Shown: positions 8,546 to 16,838 of the stretch, piece after piece
How the letters are laid out: every line of letters starts with the position of its first letter
How positions within the stretch are numbered: the stretch's first letter is position 1
Assembly (NCBI RefSeq): GCF_001513955.1
Contig: NZ_KQ948151.1
Location: forward strand, 183,479-247,478
Origin: Streptomyces pseudovenezuelae
Lineage (GTDB): Bacteria > Actinomycetota > Actinomycetes > Streptomycetales > Streptomycetaceae
DNA: 64,000 nt
Direction: 5' to 3'
Notes under the pieces: generated by a model
Databases searched by the model: none
What the model was told of the DNA's origin: nothing
The model's input: only the letters and a program-made list of their open reading frames with translations
Translations under genes and position numbers: made by a program

Positions 8546-8653
8546 CCGTATGCCTCAGCCGTCCGAATGGCTGCGGCCCCCGGAGCGCCCCGGCCCGGAC
8601 GAGCGGCCGCACCTCACGTCCGCCCTCACACACCCCTCCCGAGGATCGCCGCG

Positions 8654-9592
8654 ATGACCACTCCCCGTATGCAGCTCGTCCTGAGCGAGAACTGGACCAT
8701 GACCGGCGGCCGCGCGGATCTGCCGACCGTGATCCGCTGGGCCCGCGAGGCCGAGGACGCCGGATTCGACTCCGTCATGATCAGCGAGCACATCGTGCTC
8801 GGTCCCGACGCCGGCGCCAACGGCGTGATGGGCAACCCCCGCGACTACGCCCTGCCCGGCAACCAGGACCCCCATACCCCATGGCCCCACTCGCTCATGC
8901 TGCTCAGCGCGATCGCCGCTGTCACCGAACGCCTGCGTCTCGCCGCGTCGGCGGTCATCGCTCCCCTACGGCATCCCCTGCTCCTGGCCCGCGAGCTCGG
9001 CACCCTCGACCTTCTCTCCGAGGGACGACTGATCGTGCTGCCCAACGTCAGCTGGAGCCGCGACGAGTACGCGGCACTCGGCGTCCCGTTCTCCCGGCGC
9101 GGCAAGCTCCTCGACGAACACCTCGAGATCTGGGCGAAGTTGTGGGGCCCCTCCCCCGTGTCCCACAAGAGCGAGTACTACACCTTCCAGGACGTCTACT
9201 TCGAGCCCAAGGCACACCGCCCCGACGGCCCCCGACTGTGCTTCGGCGGTGCGGGCATGCACGATGCCATGGTCCGCAGGATCGTCCGGTACGGCCACGC
9301 CTTCAACCCGCTGGGCACGGTAAGGCCCGAGGAAATGCAGACGCTGAAGACCGCGATGACCGCCGCGGGCCGCGACATCGCCGATCTGGAGATGATCGGC
9401 AGCACCCGCGCCGTGTTTCCCGACGACAACTCGTGCGCTGACCTCGCGTCGGCCCTTGAACCCATCCCCGAGCAGGTGGCCCAGGGCTTCTCCACCTTCT
9501 GCATCAAGCCCTCGCAGTTCACCGACGATCCGAACGCCGTGGGCGCGTTCTGCCGCGAGGTGATGCGTCGCGTGGAGTCCATGACCTCCTGA
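8654..9592 (+). CDS. LLM-class (F420/flavin-dependent) oxidoreductase
   Basis: A 312-residue luciferase-like monooxygenase-fold protein, probably F420-dependent by resemblance to actinobacterial members. The N-terminal WAREAEDAGFDSVMISEHI is the typical first barrel unit. TERLRLAASAVIAPLRHP and LLARELGTLDLLSEGRL are the conserved central strands, and PRLCFGGAG is the late-barrel glycine loop. The ATG at 8654 (MTTPRMQLVLSENW) fits family starts; an upstream ATG at 8567 would add 29 Pro/Arg-rich residues and is unlikely. The reaction is a hydride transfer on an unknown substrate. No partner genes are adjacent. Confidence 0.85.
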   Translation: MTTPRMQLVLSENWTMTGGRADLPTVIRWAREAEDAGFDSVMISEHIVLGPDAGANGVMGNPRDYALPGNQDPHTPWPHSLMLLSAIAAVTERLRLAASAVIAPLRHPLLLARELGTLDLLSEGRLIVLPNVSWSRDEYAALGVPFSRRGKLLDEHLEIWAKLWGPSPVSHKSEYYTFQDVYFEPKAHRPDGPRLCFGGAGMHDAMVRRIVRYGHAFNPLGTVRPEEMQTLKTAMTAAGRDIADLEMIGSTRAVFPDDNSCADLASALEPIPEQVAQGFSTFCIKPSQFTDDPNAVGAFCREVMRRVESMTS

Positions 9593-9634
9593 TGGCGGCC
9601 ACCGTTCTCCCTCATCGCAGCCCGAGCAGCCCGC

Positions 9635-9817
9635 TTGGCCGAGGATCGCGGGCAGAACAAGACCTGCCGCCTGACGGCTCCCTTGGCCCACGAGGGCGGG
9701 AGCCTGATGCTGTCGGCGGCCGCATTCATCGACCACGAGAAGCGCAACGGAGCCGGGCACGGCCGTATCGACCATGTCGCCCCGAAGTCCGACGGCTCGC
9801 ATCTCCTGGAGCTGTGA
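9635..9817 (+). CDS. short coding-like frame, possibly a remnant
   Basis: Sixty codons with nearly all-G/C third positions, containing AHEGGSLMLSAAAFIDHEK and ending DGSHLLEL. It begins inside a longer in-phase stretch (from about 9600) without a convincing start or ribosome site. It may be the C-terminal leftover of a lost gene. I do not recognise it. The rest of 9818-10017 shows nothing. Confidence 0.25.
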   Translation: MAEDRGQNKTCRLTAPLAHEGGSLMLSAAAFIDHEKRNGAGHGRIDHVAPKSDGSHLLEL

Positions 9818-10017
9818 GCCGTGGGGCAGGCGGCGCGGCTTCTACCGGCCGGGCGAGGAGACCACCCCGACCCGATGCGCCATCTACGACTTGACCGAAA
9901 CCGCACAGGCGACACGCGATACGGAACGCAACAGACCACGCGGACTCCCCGCCACTACCGGGGCCCGACGGCTCAACCTGGCACCAGACTGCCTGGGGCC
10001 CGTCGTCCGACCAGCGG

Positions 10018-10710
10018 TCAGCTGATCGCCTTCACAGTCTCGGAGCGGATCTGGAGCGTGGTCCTGGCGGCTGACTTCAGGTCGAGATCGGCGTTCGCCG
10101 CACCGAAGGTCATGTTGGCTGTCAGAGCGGACGTGTTGCCGTCCGCCCAGGCGCAGACCGGGTAGGTGATCGTCAGAGTGGGCCGCTTCCGGCTGAGCAC
10201 TTCGCAGCTGATTTTGACGGCCGACCCCGTCGGGGTGACGTCCCTCGGCGGTACGGCCACCGTCACGCCGTCGGCCTCGCCGTCGCGCTTCAGTGCGATG
10301 GCGCGGGTCTTGTCCGCATTCTTGAACCGGCCGTAGAAACCCGTGACCAGTAGCGCGCCCTTGGTTGTGTCACCGGCAAGGCTGTACCGGCCAACGACGC
10401 CGTGGGTGACCTTGGCATCCCGGATACCGGTCGATTCCTTCTCGAGCCTTCGGCCCAGGGTGTGGGACAGGTCCTTGGTGAGCTCGTAACGGCCGTCGAG
10501 CAGCGTCCTGGGCAGGACCAGGGCGAATTCCGCCTCGGGAAAGCCACTTTCGGCCTTCGCTTCGATCCTCACGAGCGTCAGCAGGATCGCCAGGACGATC
10601 ACGAACACGCCGCCCACGATCCCGGTCACCAGGCCGACCCGGCTCTTGTCCGGGGGCGGCGGGATCGCGGGCGGCACACCAGCGCAGGGCGGCTGGGGCG
10701 ACGTAGGCAT
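10018..10710 (-). CDS. membrane-anchored hypothetical protein
   Basis: A 230-residue protein starting MPTSPQPPCAGVPPAIPPPP. A Pro-rich cytoplasmic tail of about 23 residues is followed by one membrane span (VGLVTGIVGGVFVIVLAILL, about 28-47), then an extracytoplasmic domain of about 180 residues with FALVLPRTLLDGRYELTKDL and a single late Cys pair (SCEVL, PVCAW). This single-span architecture with a Pro-rich N-tail is common in uncharacterised Streptomyces proteins. The frame stays open upstream to 10845 but has no Shine-Dalgarno support there. Function unknown. Confidence 0.7.
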   Translation of the reverse strand: MPTSPQPPCAGVPPAIPPPPDKSRVGLVTGIVGGVFVIVLAILLTLVRIEAKAESGFPEAEFALVLPRTLLDGRYELTKDLSHTLGRRLEKESTGIRDAKVTHGVVGRYSLAGDTTKGALLVTGFYGRFKNADKTRAIALKRDGEADGVTVAVPPRDVTPTGSAVKISCEVLSRKRPTLTITYPVCAWADGNTSALTANMTFGAANADLDLKSAARTTLQIRSETVKAIS

Positions 10711-11018
10711 GGACACGCCAGCACAGTAGTGCATGTGGGCGAGTTGAGTGATCGTCTTCTGCCCTGCGGGCTCCATGCGCGATGCGAGGCACTCAACCTT
10801 CGCTGCGCCACTCCACGTGCGCGAGACGGTTGATGACGCGGACACGATCCTGCAGCGGTGGGCCCCATGGCCGCCCCGGCGGACGTGTCCGCTCCCTCGT
10901 GACGAAACGCGGTAGGGGGCGTCGCCGCGCTCCGCGCAACGCGGGACTCTGACGCGCCCCCGCGCATGGTGATCGATTTTGCGGGGTGAAGCTCGCAGGC
11001 TATCTTCTAGTCAACAAT
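10711..11018. other. intergenic region
   Basis: About 310 bp between divergent genes. A GC-rich imperfect hairpin lies near 10914-10965 (ggggcgtc...gacgcgcccc). No gene is supported. Confidence 0.3.
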
Positions 11019-11030
11019 GCACCTAGGTGC
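11019..11030. promoter_or_regulatory. 12-bp palindromic operator candidate
   Basis: gcacctaggtgc is a perfect palindrome 62 bp upstream of the SGNH hydrolase start, in an AT-richer patch (tagtcaacaat...tagtttgct). The nearest regulator gene is the PadR protein at 12261, a plausible but unproven ligand for this site. Confidence 0.4.
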
Positions 11031-11091
11031 CTAGTTTGCTATCTATGGCTGGTTGCCACTTCACCAGCGGCGCGCGAGAGGCGGTCGGCCC

Positions 11092-11898
11092 ATGTCGAAC
11101 AGTGCGTATCTGCGATACGTCGCCCTGGGCGACAGCCAGACCGAGGGTCTCGGTGACGGGGACGACGCCCACGGCCTCCGGGGTTGGGCCGACCGGCTCG
11201 CCGAGGAGGTCGCGCGGACCAGCCCTGGCCTGCTCTACGCCAACCTCGCCGTGCGCGGCCGCAAGGCCGGTCAGGTGCGCGCCGAGCAGCTCGCCCCGGC
11301 GCTCGCGATGCAGCCCGATCTCGCCACCGTGGTCGCCGGGGTCAACGATGTGCTGCGTCCCAGCTGCGACCTCGACGAAGTGGTTGGCCATCTGGAGGCG
11401 ATGTTCGCCGCTCTGACTGCTCAGGGCGCCACGGTGGCGACGCTCATGTTTCCCGACGTCGGGCGCATCACGCCGCTGGCTCGCCCGATCGGCAACCGGG
11501 TGCTCGCGCTCAATGAACGCATTCGGGCGGCGGCCGAGCGCCACGGCGTCGTGGTGGCGGAGACGGCGGTGCACGCGGTGGCGACCGACCCACGGCTGTG
11601 GAGTACCGACCGCTTGCACGCGAGTCCGCTCGGGCACGCCCGTATCGCGGCGGCCGTGGCCCACACCCTCGGCCTGCCTGGCACCGACGACCGCTGGACG
11701 CTGCCCCTGCCCGCCGAGAGGCCACAGGCCTCGGCTTGGCGGGCCGCGGCCGCCGAGCTGCGCTGGGCCGGCACGTTCCTCGGCCCCTGGCTCGTCCGCC
11801 GCCTGCGCGGCCGCTCCTCCGGTGACGGCCGCCAGGCCAAACGGCCCACCCTTCTTCCGGTGGGCTCGCCCGCCGAGGACGCCCCCTCGGCCGTGTGA
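11092..11898 (+). CDS. SGNH/GDSL-family hydrolase
   Basis: A 268-residue GDSL-type esterase/lipase. Block I is VALGDSQTEG with the nucleophile Ser near residue 12. Block III is VVAGVNDVL with Gly/Asn oxyanion residues near 83. Block V is STDRLHASPLGH with the catalytic Asp/His near 169-172. The C-terminal 70 residues are basic (VRRLRGRSSGDGR) and variable. No signal peptide is seen, so the enzyme is probably cytoplasmic. The ATG at 11092 gives the standard start before YLRYVALGDS. It is single-gene, with the palindrome at 11019 in its promoter region. Confidence 0.88.
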   Translation: MSNSAYLRYVALGDSQTEGLGDGDDAHGLRGWADRLAEEVARTSPGLLYANLAVRGRKAGQVRAEQLAPALAMQPDLATVVAGVNDVLRPSCDLDEVVGHLEAMFAALTAQGATVATLMFPDVGRITPLARPIGNRVLALNERIRAAAERHGVVVAETAVHAVATDPRLWSTDRLHASPLGHARIAAAVAHTLGLPGTDDRWTLPLPAERPQASAWRAAAAELRWAGTFLGPWLVRRLRGRSSGDGRQAKRPTLLPVGSPAEDAPSAV

Positions 11899-12260
11899 GG
11901 CTCCGGCCTGGGACGACGACGCCGTCGGTTCCTCCTCCAGCAGACCTCATGTTCGGACGGGGCGCAGCGGAATATCGCCCACCCCTTCCGCGTACTGCGC
12001 GCGAAGCGTGTGTGGCTCGTCAGCGACGTGACCGTGGGCGCCCTGGCACTCTTCCGTTCGAGTGGACCACGCGCCTGGCCACACCCGCAGCGACCTGGAC
12101 CCGCAGCAAGTTCGAGCCCTTGCGCCAGCCACCTGCGCCGCCTACTCGATTCCACCACTACGACGCCCCCGGCGACTGACTTATGACCCGGGACCGGGTG
12201 ATGCTGGGCGTGGGACTCGCAGCCGCCTGCGGCCATTCTCATCGGCCGCCGACAGGCGAG
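11899..12260. other. gap between SGNH gene and PadR gene
   Basis: About 360 bp between convergent genes. No frame shows convincing coding bias or motifs. Confidence 0.35.
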
Positions 12261-12836
12261 CTAGCCGTCGGCCTGGAGGGCGGCACTGCGTTGGTCGAGC
12301 CTGCGCAGGGCCATGTCCCCCCACTGGATATTCTCCCGCTCGAACGACATGCCCCGCAGCAGGGTGAGATACGGGCCGATGCGCTCGGCCTCCGCGAAGT
12401 ACGCCTCCTCCGAGCGCCCGTCGAGCAGACGCTGGCGGAGTCGTTCGTAGCGGGCGAGCTTGGCGCCGGCCCACTCCATGCGTTCGCTGACAGCCGTTCG
12501 GACCGCGTCGACGTCGCCGGCGTCCAGGCACTGCACCTTGACCATCAACTCGTCCCGGATCACGGAAGGTTTGCCCAGCGGCTCGGCCGTGTAGGCGCGC
12601 ACGGCCTCCCGTCCGGCCGGCGTCAGCGAGAACAGTCGCTTGTTGGGCCGGCGCTCCTGCTCGATGACACGAGCAGCAACCAGTCCCTCTGCCTCCATGC
12701 GCTCCAGCTCCCGGTAGAGCTGTTGGGGTGTCGACATCCAGAAGTTGGCCACCGACGCGTCAAACGCCTTGGCGAGGTCGTAGCCGGACGCCTCGCCCTC
12801 CAACAGCGCGGCCATCACCGCGTTCCGCAAAGCCAT
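12261..12836 (-). CDS. PadR-family transcriptional regulator
   Basis: A 191-residue PadR protein. The N-terminal winged helix starts MALRNAVMAALLEGEASGYD and runs to the wing EQERRPNKRLFSLTPAGREAV (about residues 1-80). A C-terminal coiled dimerisation domain follows (Vir_act_alpha_C type, about 95-185). PadR proteins are usually ligand-released repressors of efflux or detoxification genes. It is convergent with the SGNH hydrolase gene, whose promoter holds a 12-bp palindrome. Confidence 0.9.
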   Translation of the reverse strand: MALRNAVMAALLEGEASGYDLAKAFDASVANFWMSTPQQLYRELERMEAEGLVAARVIEQERRPNKRLFSLTPAGREAVRAYTAEPLGKPSVIRDELMVKVQCLDAGDVDAVRTAVSERMEWAGAKLARYERLRQRLLDGRSEEAYFAEAERIGPYLTLLRGMSFERENIQWGDMALRRLDQRSAALQADG

Positions 12837-12876
12837 GAGTCCACGCTAGCACCACGGTGATTAATCAACGAAGCGA

Positions 12877-13431
12877 CTAGAAGCCTGGCCCCCTGCCCCT
12901 GCGCGGCTTACGTGGCGCGTTCCCCCAGGGCCCCGCAGGCCGCTCCTGCCGAATCCTTGCAATGAACTCGGCACGGGTCGGGACGGATCGCGGCTGCGAG
13001 CGCCGGACCGATCCCGCGTCCCACGGTTCGACATCTGTCCATCCGAACCCGAGGACGATCTCGTCGAAGACCGGTGCGAAGTCCGCACCGACCAGATCCG
13101 GCATCTGGTACCGCAACCCTCGAACCCGAGCAACGAACGTCGCGGGCAACGGCACGTGATACGCCTCCAAATAGTGCGCAAAATCCGCGCGCCACACCCA
13201 CATGCCGTCGGTGACCAGCGACGAGCAGCCGTCCGTGTGCCGGTGAACCTCTCCGGTGACGACATCGACTCCCGCCTCCATGAAGTACGTGAGGTGATGG
13301 CCGACGTCGAGATACTCCACGATTTCCGCTTCATCCGGTTCGCCGGATGCCTGCACCTGAGCCTTCAGCGGACCGGTAGCCAACGCGCTCGGGTAACCGA
13401 AGTCATCGAAGAAGCCGAGCAGCCTCAGCAT
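12877..13431 (-). CDS. hypothetical protein
   Basis: A 184-residue protein beginning MLRLLGFFDDFGYP, with central DVGHHLTYFMEAGVDVVTGE and WVWRADFAHYLEAYHVPLP segments and a basic tail (APRKPRRGRG). The start at 13431 follows an AGGGG ribosome site; GTG six bases earlier is an alternative. It has an acidic, aromatic-rich core without signal or membrane segments. I have seen similar uncharacterised actinobacterial proteins but cannot name a family. Located 40 bp upstream of the padR start on the same strand, it may be co-transcribed with it. Confidence 0.7.
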   Translation of the reverse strand: MLRLLGFFDDFGYPSALATGPLKAQVQASGEPDEAEIVEYLDVGHHLTYFMEAGVDVVTGEVHRHTDGCSSLVTDGMWVWRADFAHYLEAYHVPLPATFVARVRGLRYQMPDLVGADFAPVFDEIVLGFGWTDVEPWDAGSVRRSQPRSVPTRAEFIARIRQERPAGPWGNAPRKPRRGRGPGF

Positions 13432-13633
13432 GCGCACCCCTGTCGTCCTCTCTGCGCAACAATCGAGGCGAGCATACGCAGGCTGGCGGGGTCGCCCTAC
13501 CGGACTATGCGTGAGCACGCTCGTGCTCACGGCCCGACAGTGAGCGGCTAACGCGTCACGCCTACAACGGCCGCCCTTTTCATCGGCCAACTCCCCACGC
13601 GTAGCCTCCGTTTCGACCGGATAGGCCTCGCAT

Positions 13634-13930
13634 TCACCCCCCGCCGCACCTACAAGCGCACGGGTCTCGTCGGCGGCGACCGATTGGCCGGCCCGAGGCG
13701 GCGCGGGGCGAGGGGCGGTGGGACGCGGAGGAGGCACAGCGAGAGCGGGCAGCGGAGGACGTCACCGAAGACCCGTGGGCTGCCCAGGACACGAGCGTGA
13801 GGACGGTGCAGGCCGTGGGGGTGGCTGACACCGGATCCGGATCAGCCGTGGGGGCGTCCGGTACGCGGACGTCGAGCCGACGGGCGGCTCGGAGTTCGCC
13901 AGTCGCGGCCAGGTCGTCGTTGAGCCACAC
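13634..13930 (-). CDS. possible RiPP-precursor-like small ORF or gene remnant
   Basis: A 98-codon frame from GTG 13930, preceded by AAGGGCGGGG. The first 60 residues have strong GC3 bias. An acidic, leader-like stretch (RLDVRVPDAPTADPDP, about 20-35) is followed by TACTVLTLVSWAAHG and then a Ser/Cys-rich tail. The shape recalls lanthipeptide precursors (acidic leader, Ser/Thr/Cys core), but no modification enzyme gene is nearby and the Arg-rich end looks like out-of-frame sequence. Low confidence. The surrounding 13432-13955 holds no other gene. Confidence 0.25.
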   Translation of the reverse strand: MWLNDDLAATGELRAARRLDVRVPDAPTADPDPVSATPTACTVLTLVSWAAHGSSVTSSAARSRCASSASHRPSPRAASGRPIGRRRRDPCACRCGGG

Positions 13931-13955
13931 CCCCGCCCTTGACGCATCCGGGCAG

Positions 13956-14911
13956 TCAGGTGATGAACGGGCGCGTCTCGCCAGGGGTGCAGCCGAAACA
14001 GCTCCGGAACACCCGGGTGAAGTGGGCCTGGCTGGCGAAGCCCCAGCAGTGGGCGATCTCAGCGATCGTCAGGTGGCGGGAACCCGGATCCGCGAGCACT
14101 TGCCGGGCCTTGTCGAGGCGCTGCTCGAGAATGTAGCGGGACGGGCTCACCCCCGTCGGCTGGAAGATGCGGCTCAGGTGCCGCGGCGACACCCCGATCG
14201 CTCCGGCGACCCGCCCTGGGCTCAGCGCGGGGTCGGCCAGGTGTCGGGCTATGAAGTCCTTGGCCACCGCCAGCTGGGAGAGCACGGCGGGCGGCGCGGA
14301 ACCACCCAGCTTCGGCGCCGCGAGCGTTCGGACGAGGTCGAGGACGGTCGCCTGGATGCTGAGCGAGTCCTCCCCACCACGCCCCGTGGCCCAGCCGGCC
14401 AGTACCGCCTCCAGCGCGGAAGCCTGCGCGCCCTCCCCGCCGAGCCCGTGCCGAGCAGTATCGGCGCGGACACCTCGCCGGGGGCACACTGCGCGACGAA
14501 CACCTCGCGGGGGATGTCGACCAGCAGCTGACGCATCGGCGAAGGGAACCCGAACAGATAGGGGCGGCGAGTGTCGTAGAGGATCAGGTCGCCTGTCCGG
14601 AGGGTGACGCAGCCGCCCTCGTGGAAGAAGACCCCGCAGCCCGCGGTCAGCAAGGTGACGAAGATCGAGTCCTTCGGCAGGCTCTGGCAAGTCCGCGGGG
14701 TCCGCTCGACGACGTGCTCGTTTCCGGAGATGTCGGCCAACCGCACGTCGCCCAGATCGACGTTCGTCTCCGCGGCCAAGAGGCCTTCCTGCGAGTACGA
14801 CGAGCAGGTCAGACCCACCAGGGCCCGCCGATTGTGTTCCTCCCAGAAGTCGATGCGGTCCGCCGGAGCGACCGACCGTGTGGACACGCGGGAGACGATA
14901 GGCAAGGTCAC
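13956..14911 (-). pseudogene. AraC-family regulator, single-base frameshift
   Basis: From GTG 14911 (ribosome site AAGGAGA) the frame encodes an AraC_binding_2-like sensor domain (APADRIDFWEEHNRRALVG ... LRTGDLILYDTRRPYLFGF). Near 14441-14452 it must shift by one base to continue as GLGGEGAQASALEAVLAGW. It then runs to a complete C-terminal HTH domain (ISPRHLSRIF-like helix and AEIAHCWGFASQAHFTRVF) ending at 13956. Total length is 956 nt, one short of 318 codons plus stop. One extra G in the ACGGGC stretch would restore it. By position it is the likely regulator of the adjacent cupin-MFS-dehydrogenase operon. Confidence 0.8.
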
Positions 14912-15707
14912 CTGAATCTCCTTTCCAGCCCCCACCGTGATGCGCGGGGGCACGACCAGCCTGCCCTGGAGGGCGAAGAGTCGACGCGACCTCTGAGCTG
15001 GGCCTCGCCCTCTGGCGTGCGGGGCCGTCAAAGGTGCCTGCCGTTGTCGCCCCGTGAGCGTACCTCCGGTGTACTGCCTCGTCACGGGTCGCGCAGCGAG
15101 CGAAAGGCCGCCCTTCGAGTTGGTGGGGCGGCCCGTCGGTGGGCCGGAGCCCGTTCGGTCCGGAAAGCACGCGGCCCACGCCGACGGAGGACTCCGACGG
15201 TCCGAGGACGCCTCGCCCATACCTCTGCCCATGGCGCCCTCACCGACGAGCACGCCACGGGCAGAGAGGGCGTCAGCCAAGCCAGCCGCCCGTCTGCGGC
15301 GGTGTCGTGACCGGCGCGATCGATGGCCCGGGATGGGTCGTCCGGCAGCAGCGGCATCGGGTGTAGGTTCCCCGATACGCCGACGTGACCGCGACTTCCA
15401 GCACCAGGACCCGCGAAGCGTGACCGTATGCGTCAGGAGCCGCTGACACTGTGCAGGGGCGGAGCAAGGCACCGTGGTCGTACAGCCCGCTCCCGGCGCC
15501 GAGACCGCGACGATGCGTGCAGAGCTGCCCGGTGAACTGGACCCGCCTGCGGGACGGCACCGCGTGAGCACGGGGCGGCGAAGAGCCGGGGGCGTGCGCC
15601 CTTCGCCTCCCGCTCGGCCGACGCAGGCACCGCACCAATGCCGGGGGTTGCATCGGCCCTCGACGCGCCCTGATGGCCGGCCACGGCGCAGATGAGTGCC
15701 GCTGTCA
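14912..15707. other. non-coding gap
   Basis: About 800 bp between the AraC gene and the dehydrogenase operon. Long open frames here are unbiased GC-rich shadows without domains or ribosome sites. I see no RNA gene. Confidence 0.4.
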
Positions 15708-16838
15708 TCACCGACCCTCACTCCTGCCGGCCGACGGCGTGAGGAGTGGCGCCTCGGCACGGTGTGCCAGCGGGTCGACGATGATCTTGACTTGGTTTCC
15801 CGGGCTCTTCAGCAGCGCCTCGAAGCCACTGGGGATCAGGGCGTCGAGGCCGATGGTCGAGGTGACCACCTGTGTCAGGTCCAGTCTCTTCTCCGCGACG
15901 AGCCGGATGAGTTCCGGATAGGTGTCCCGGTAGCCGACGCTGGAGATGATCGACTGCTCGTTGTTGACCAAGGCGAAGGTGTCGAGGGACACCTTCGGGG
16001 CCAGGCCGATGAGAACGACCCGGCCGCCGCGCCGGGTTGCCCCCAGGCAGGTACGCAGGGCGGTCTCCGATCCGACCGCCTCGAATGCGACGTCGACGCC
16101 CTCCCCGTCGGTCAGCTCACGGATCCGCTTCCCGGCATCTCCTTCCAGCCCCGGATCGATGAGTCCGGTGGCACCGAACCCCGCCGCGCGTCGCAATCGA
16201 GCAGCGGAGACGTCGACGGCGAGGATACGAGGCACTTTGCGTTCCGCCGCGAGCAGGACGGTGAGGAGGCCGACCGGACCCAGGCCGACCACCGCCACGG
16301 TCTCGGGTGTGGTCCCGGCACGTCGCAGCGCGTGCAGGGCGACCGATGCCGGTTCGAAGAGCGCGGCCTGCTTCAGCGACACGGAGTCGGGGAGGCGGTG
16401 CGCCATGTAGGCCGGAATGGCGGCGTACTCGGCCATGCCGCCATTCCCCATCAGCCCCGCGAAACCGAAGTGCCGGCAGATGTTGTACTCACCTGCCCGG
16501 CACCGCGGGCACGCCCCGCACCGGTAGTTCGGCTCGACCGCCACCCGGTCGCCCATGGTCAGTCCGGTCACCGACGGTCCGAGGGCCGCCACCGTCCCGC
16601 AGAATTCGTGGCCGAGGATGAGCGGAGCCGTGGCGCCGGACCCCGGGTGCGGCTCGGCGACGGGGATCGCGTGCGGCCCGTCGGCGTACTCATGCAGGTC
16701 ACTGCCGCAGATGCCGCAGTACGCCACCTCGACGAGTACCTGGCCTTCCTGGAGGGTGGGTACGTCCACCTCGGCGATGCGGACGTCCCTGGGGCCGTGC
16801 CAGACGGCGGCCTTCATTCGCCGCTGTCCGGCTCTCAT
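15708..16838 (-). CDS. zinc-dependent alcohol dehydrogenase (butanediol/sorbitol dehydrogenase-like)
   Basis: A medium-chain dehydrogenase of 369-376 residues that oxidises an alcohol or polyol with NAD(P). The catalytic zinc site is visible as CGICGSDLHEY and GHEFCG. The structural zinc lobe is CGACPRCRAGEYNIC, with four Cys. The Rossmann loop is VVGLGPVGLLTVLLA. The ATG at 16838 overlaps the MFS stop (ATGA), implying translational coupling; an internal ATG at 16817 (MKAAVWHGPRDV) matches family N-termini better and may be the real start. It is the last gene of the cupin-MFS-dehydrogenase operon and probably acts on the same transported compound. Confidence 0.88.
   Translation of the reverse strand: MRAGQRRMKAAVWHGPRDVRIAEVDVPTLQEGQVLVEVAYCGICGSDLHEYADGPHAIPVAEPHPGSGATAPLILGHEFCGTVAALGPSVTGLTMGDRVAVEPNYRCGACPRCRAGEYNICRHFGFAGLMGNGGMAEYAAIPAYMAHRLPDSVSLKQAALFEPASVALHALRRAGTTPETVAVVGLGPVGLLTVLLAAERKVPRILAVDVSAARLRRAAGFGATGLIDPGLEGDAGKRIRELTDGEGVDVAFEAVGSETALRTCLGATRRGGRVVLIGLAPKVSLDTFALVNNEQSIISSVGYRDTYPELIRLVAEKRLDLTQVVTSTIGLDALIPSGFEALLKSPGNQVKIIVDPLAHRAEAPLLTPSAGRSEGR

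Noticed and set aside
14912..15760. Upstream extension of the AraC frame by several hundred codons
   Set aside because: Pro/Arg-rich, no domain. The GTG at 14911 has a strong ribosome site and starts at the family N-terminus.
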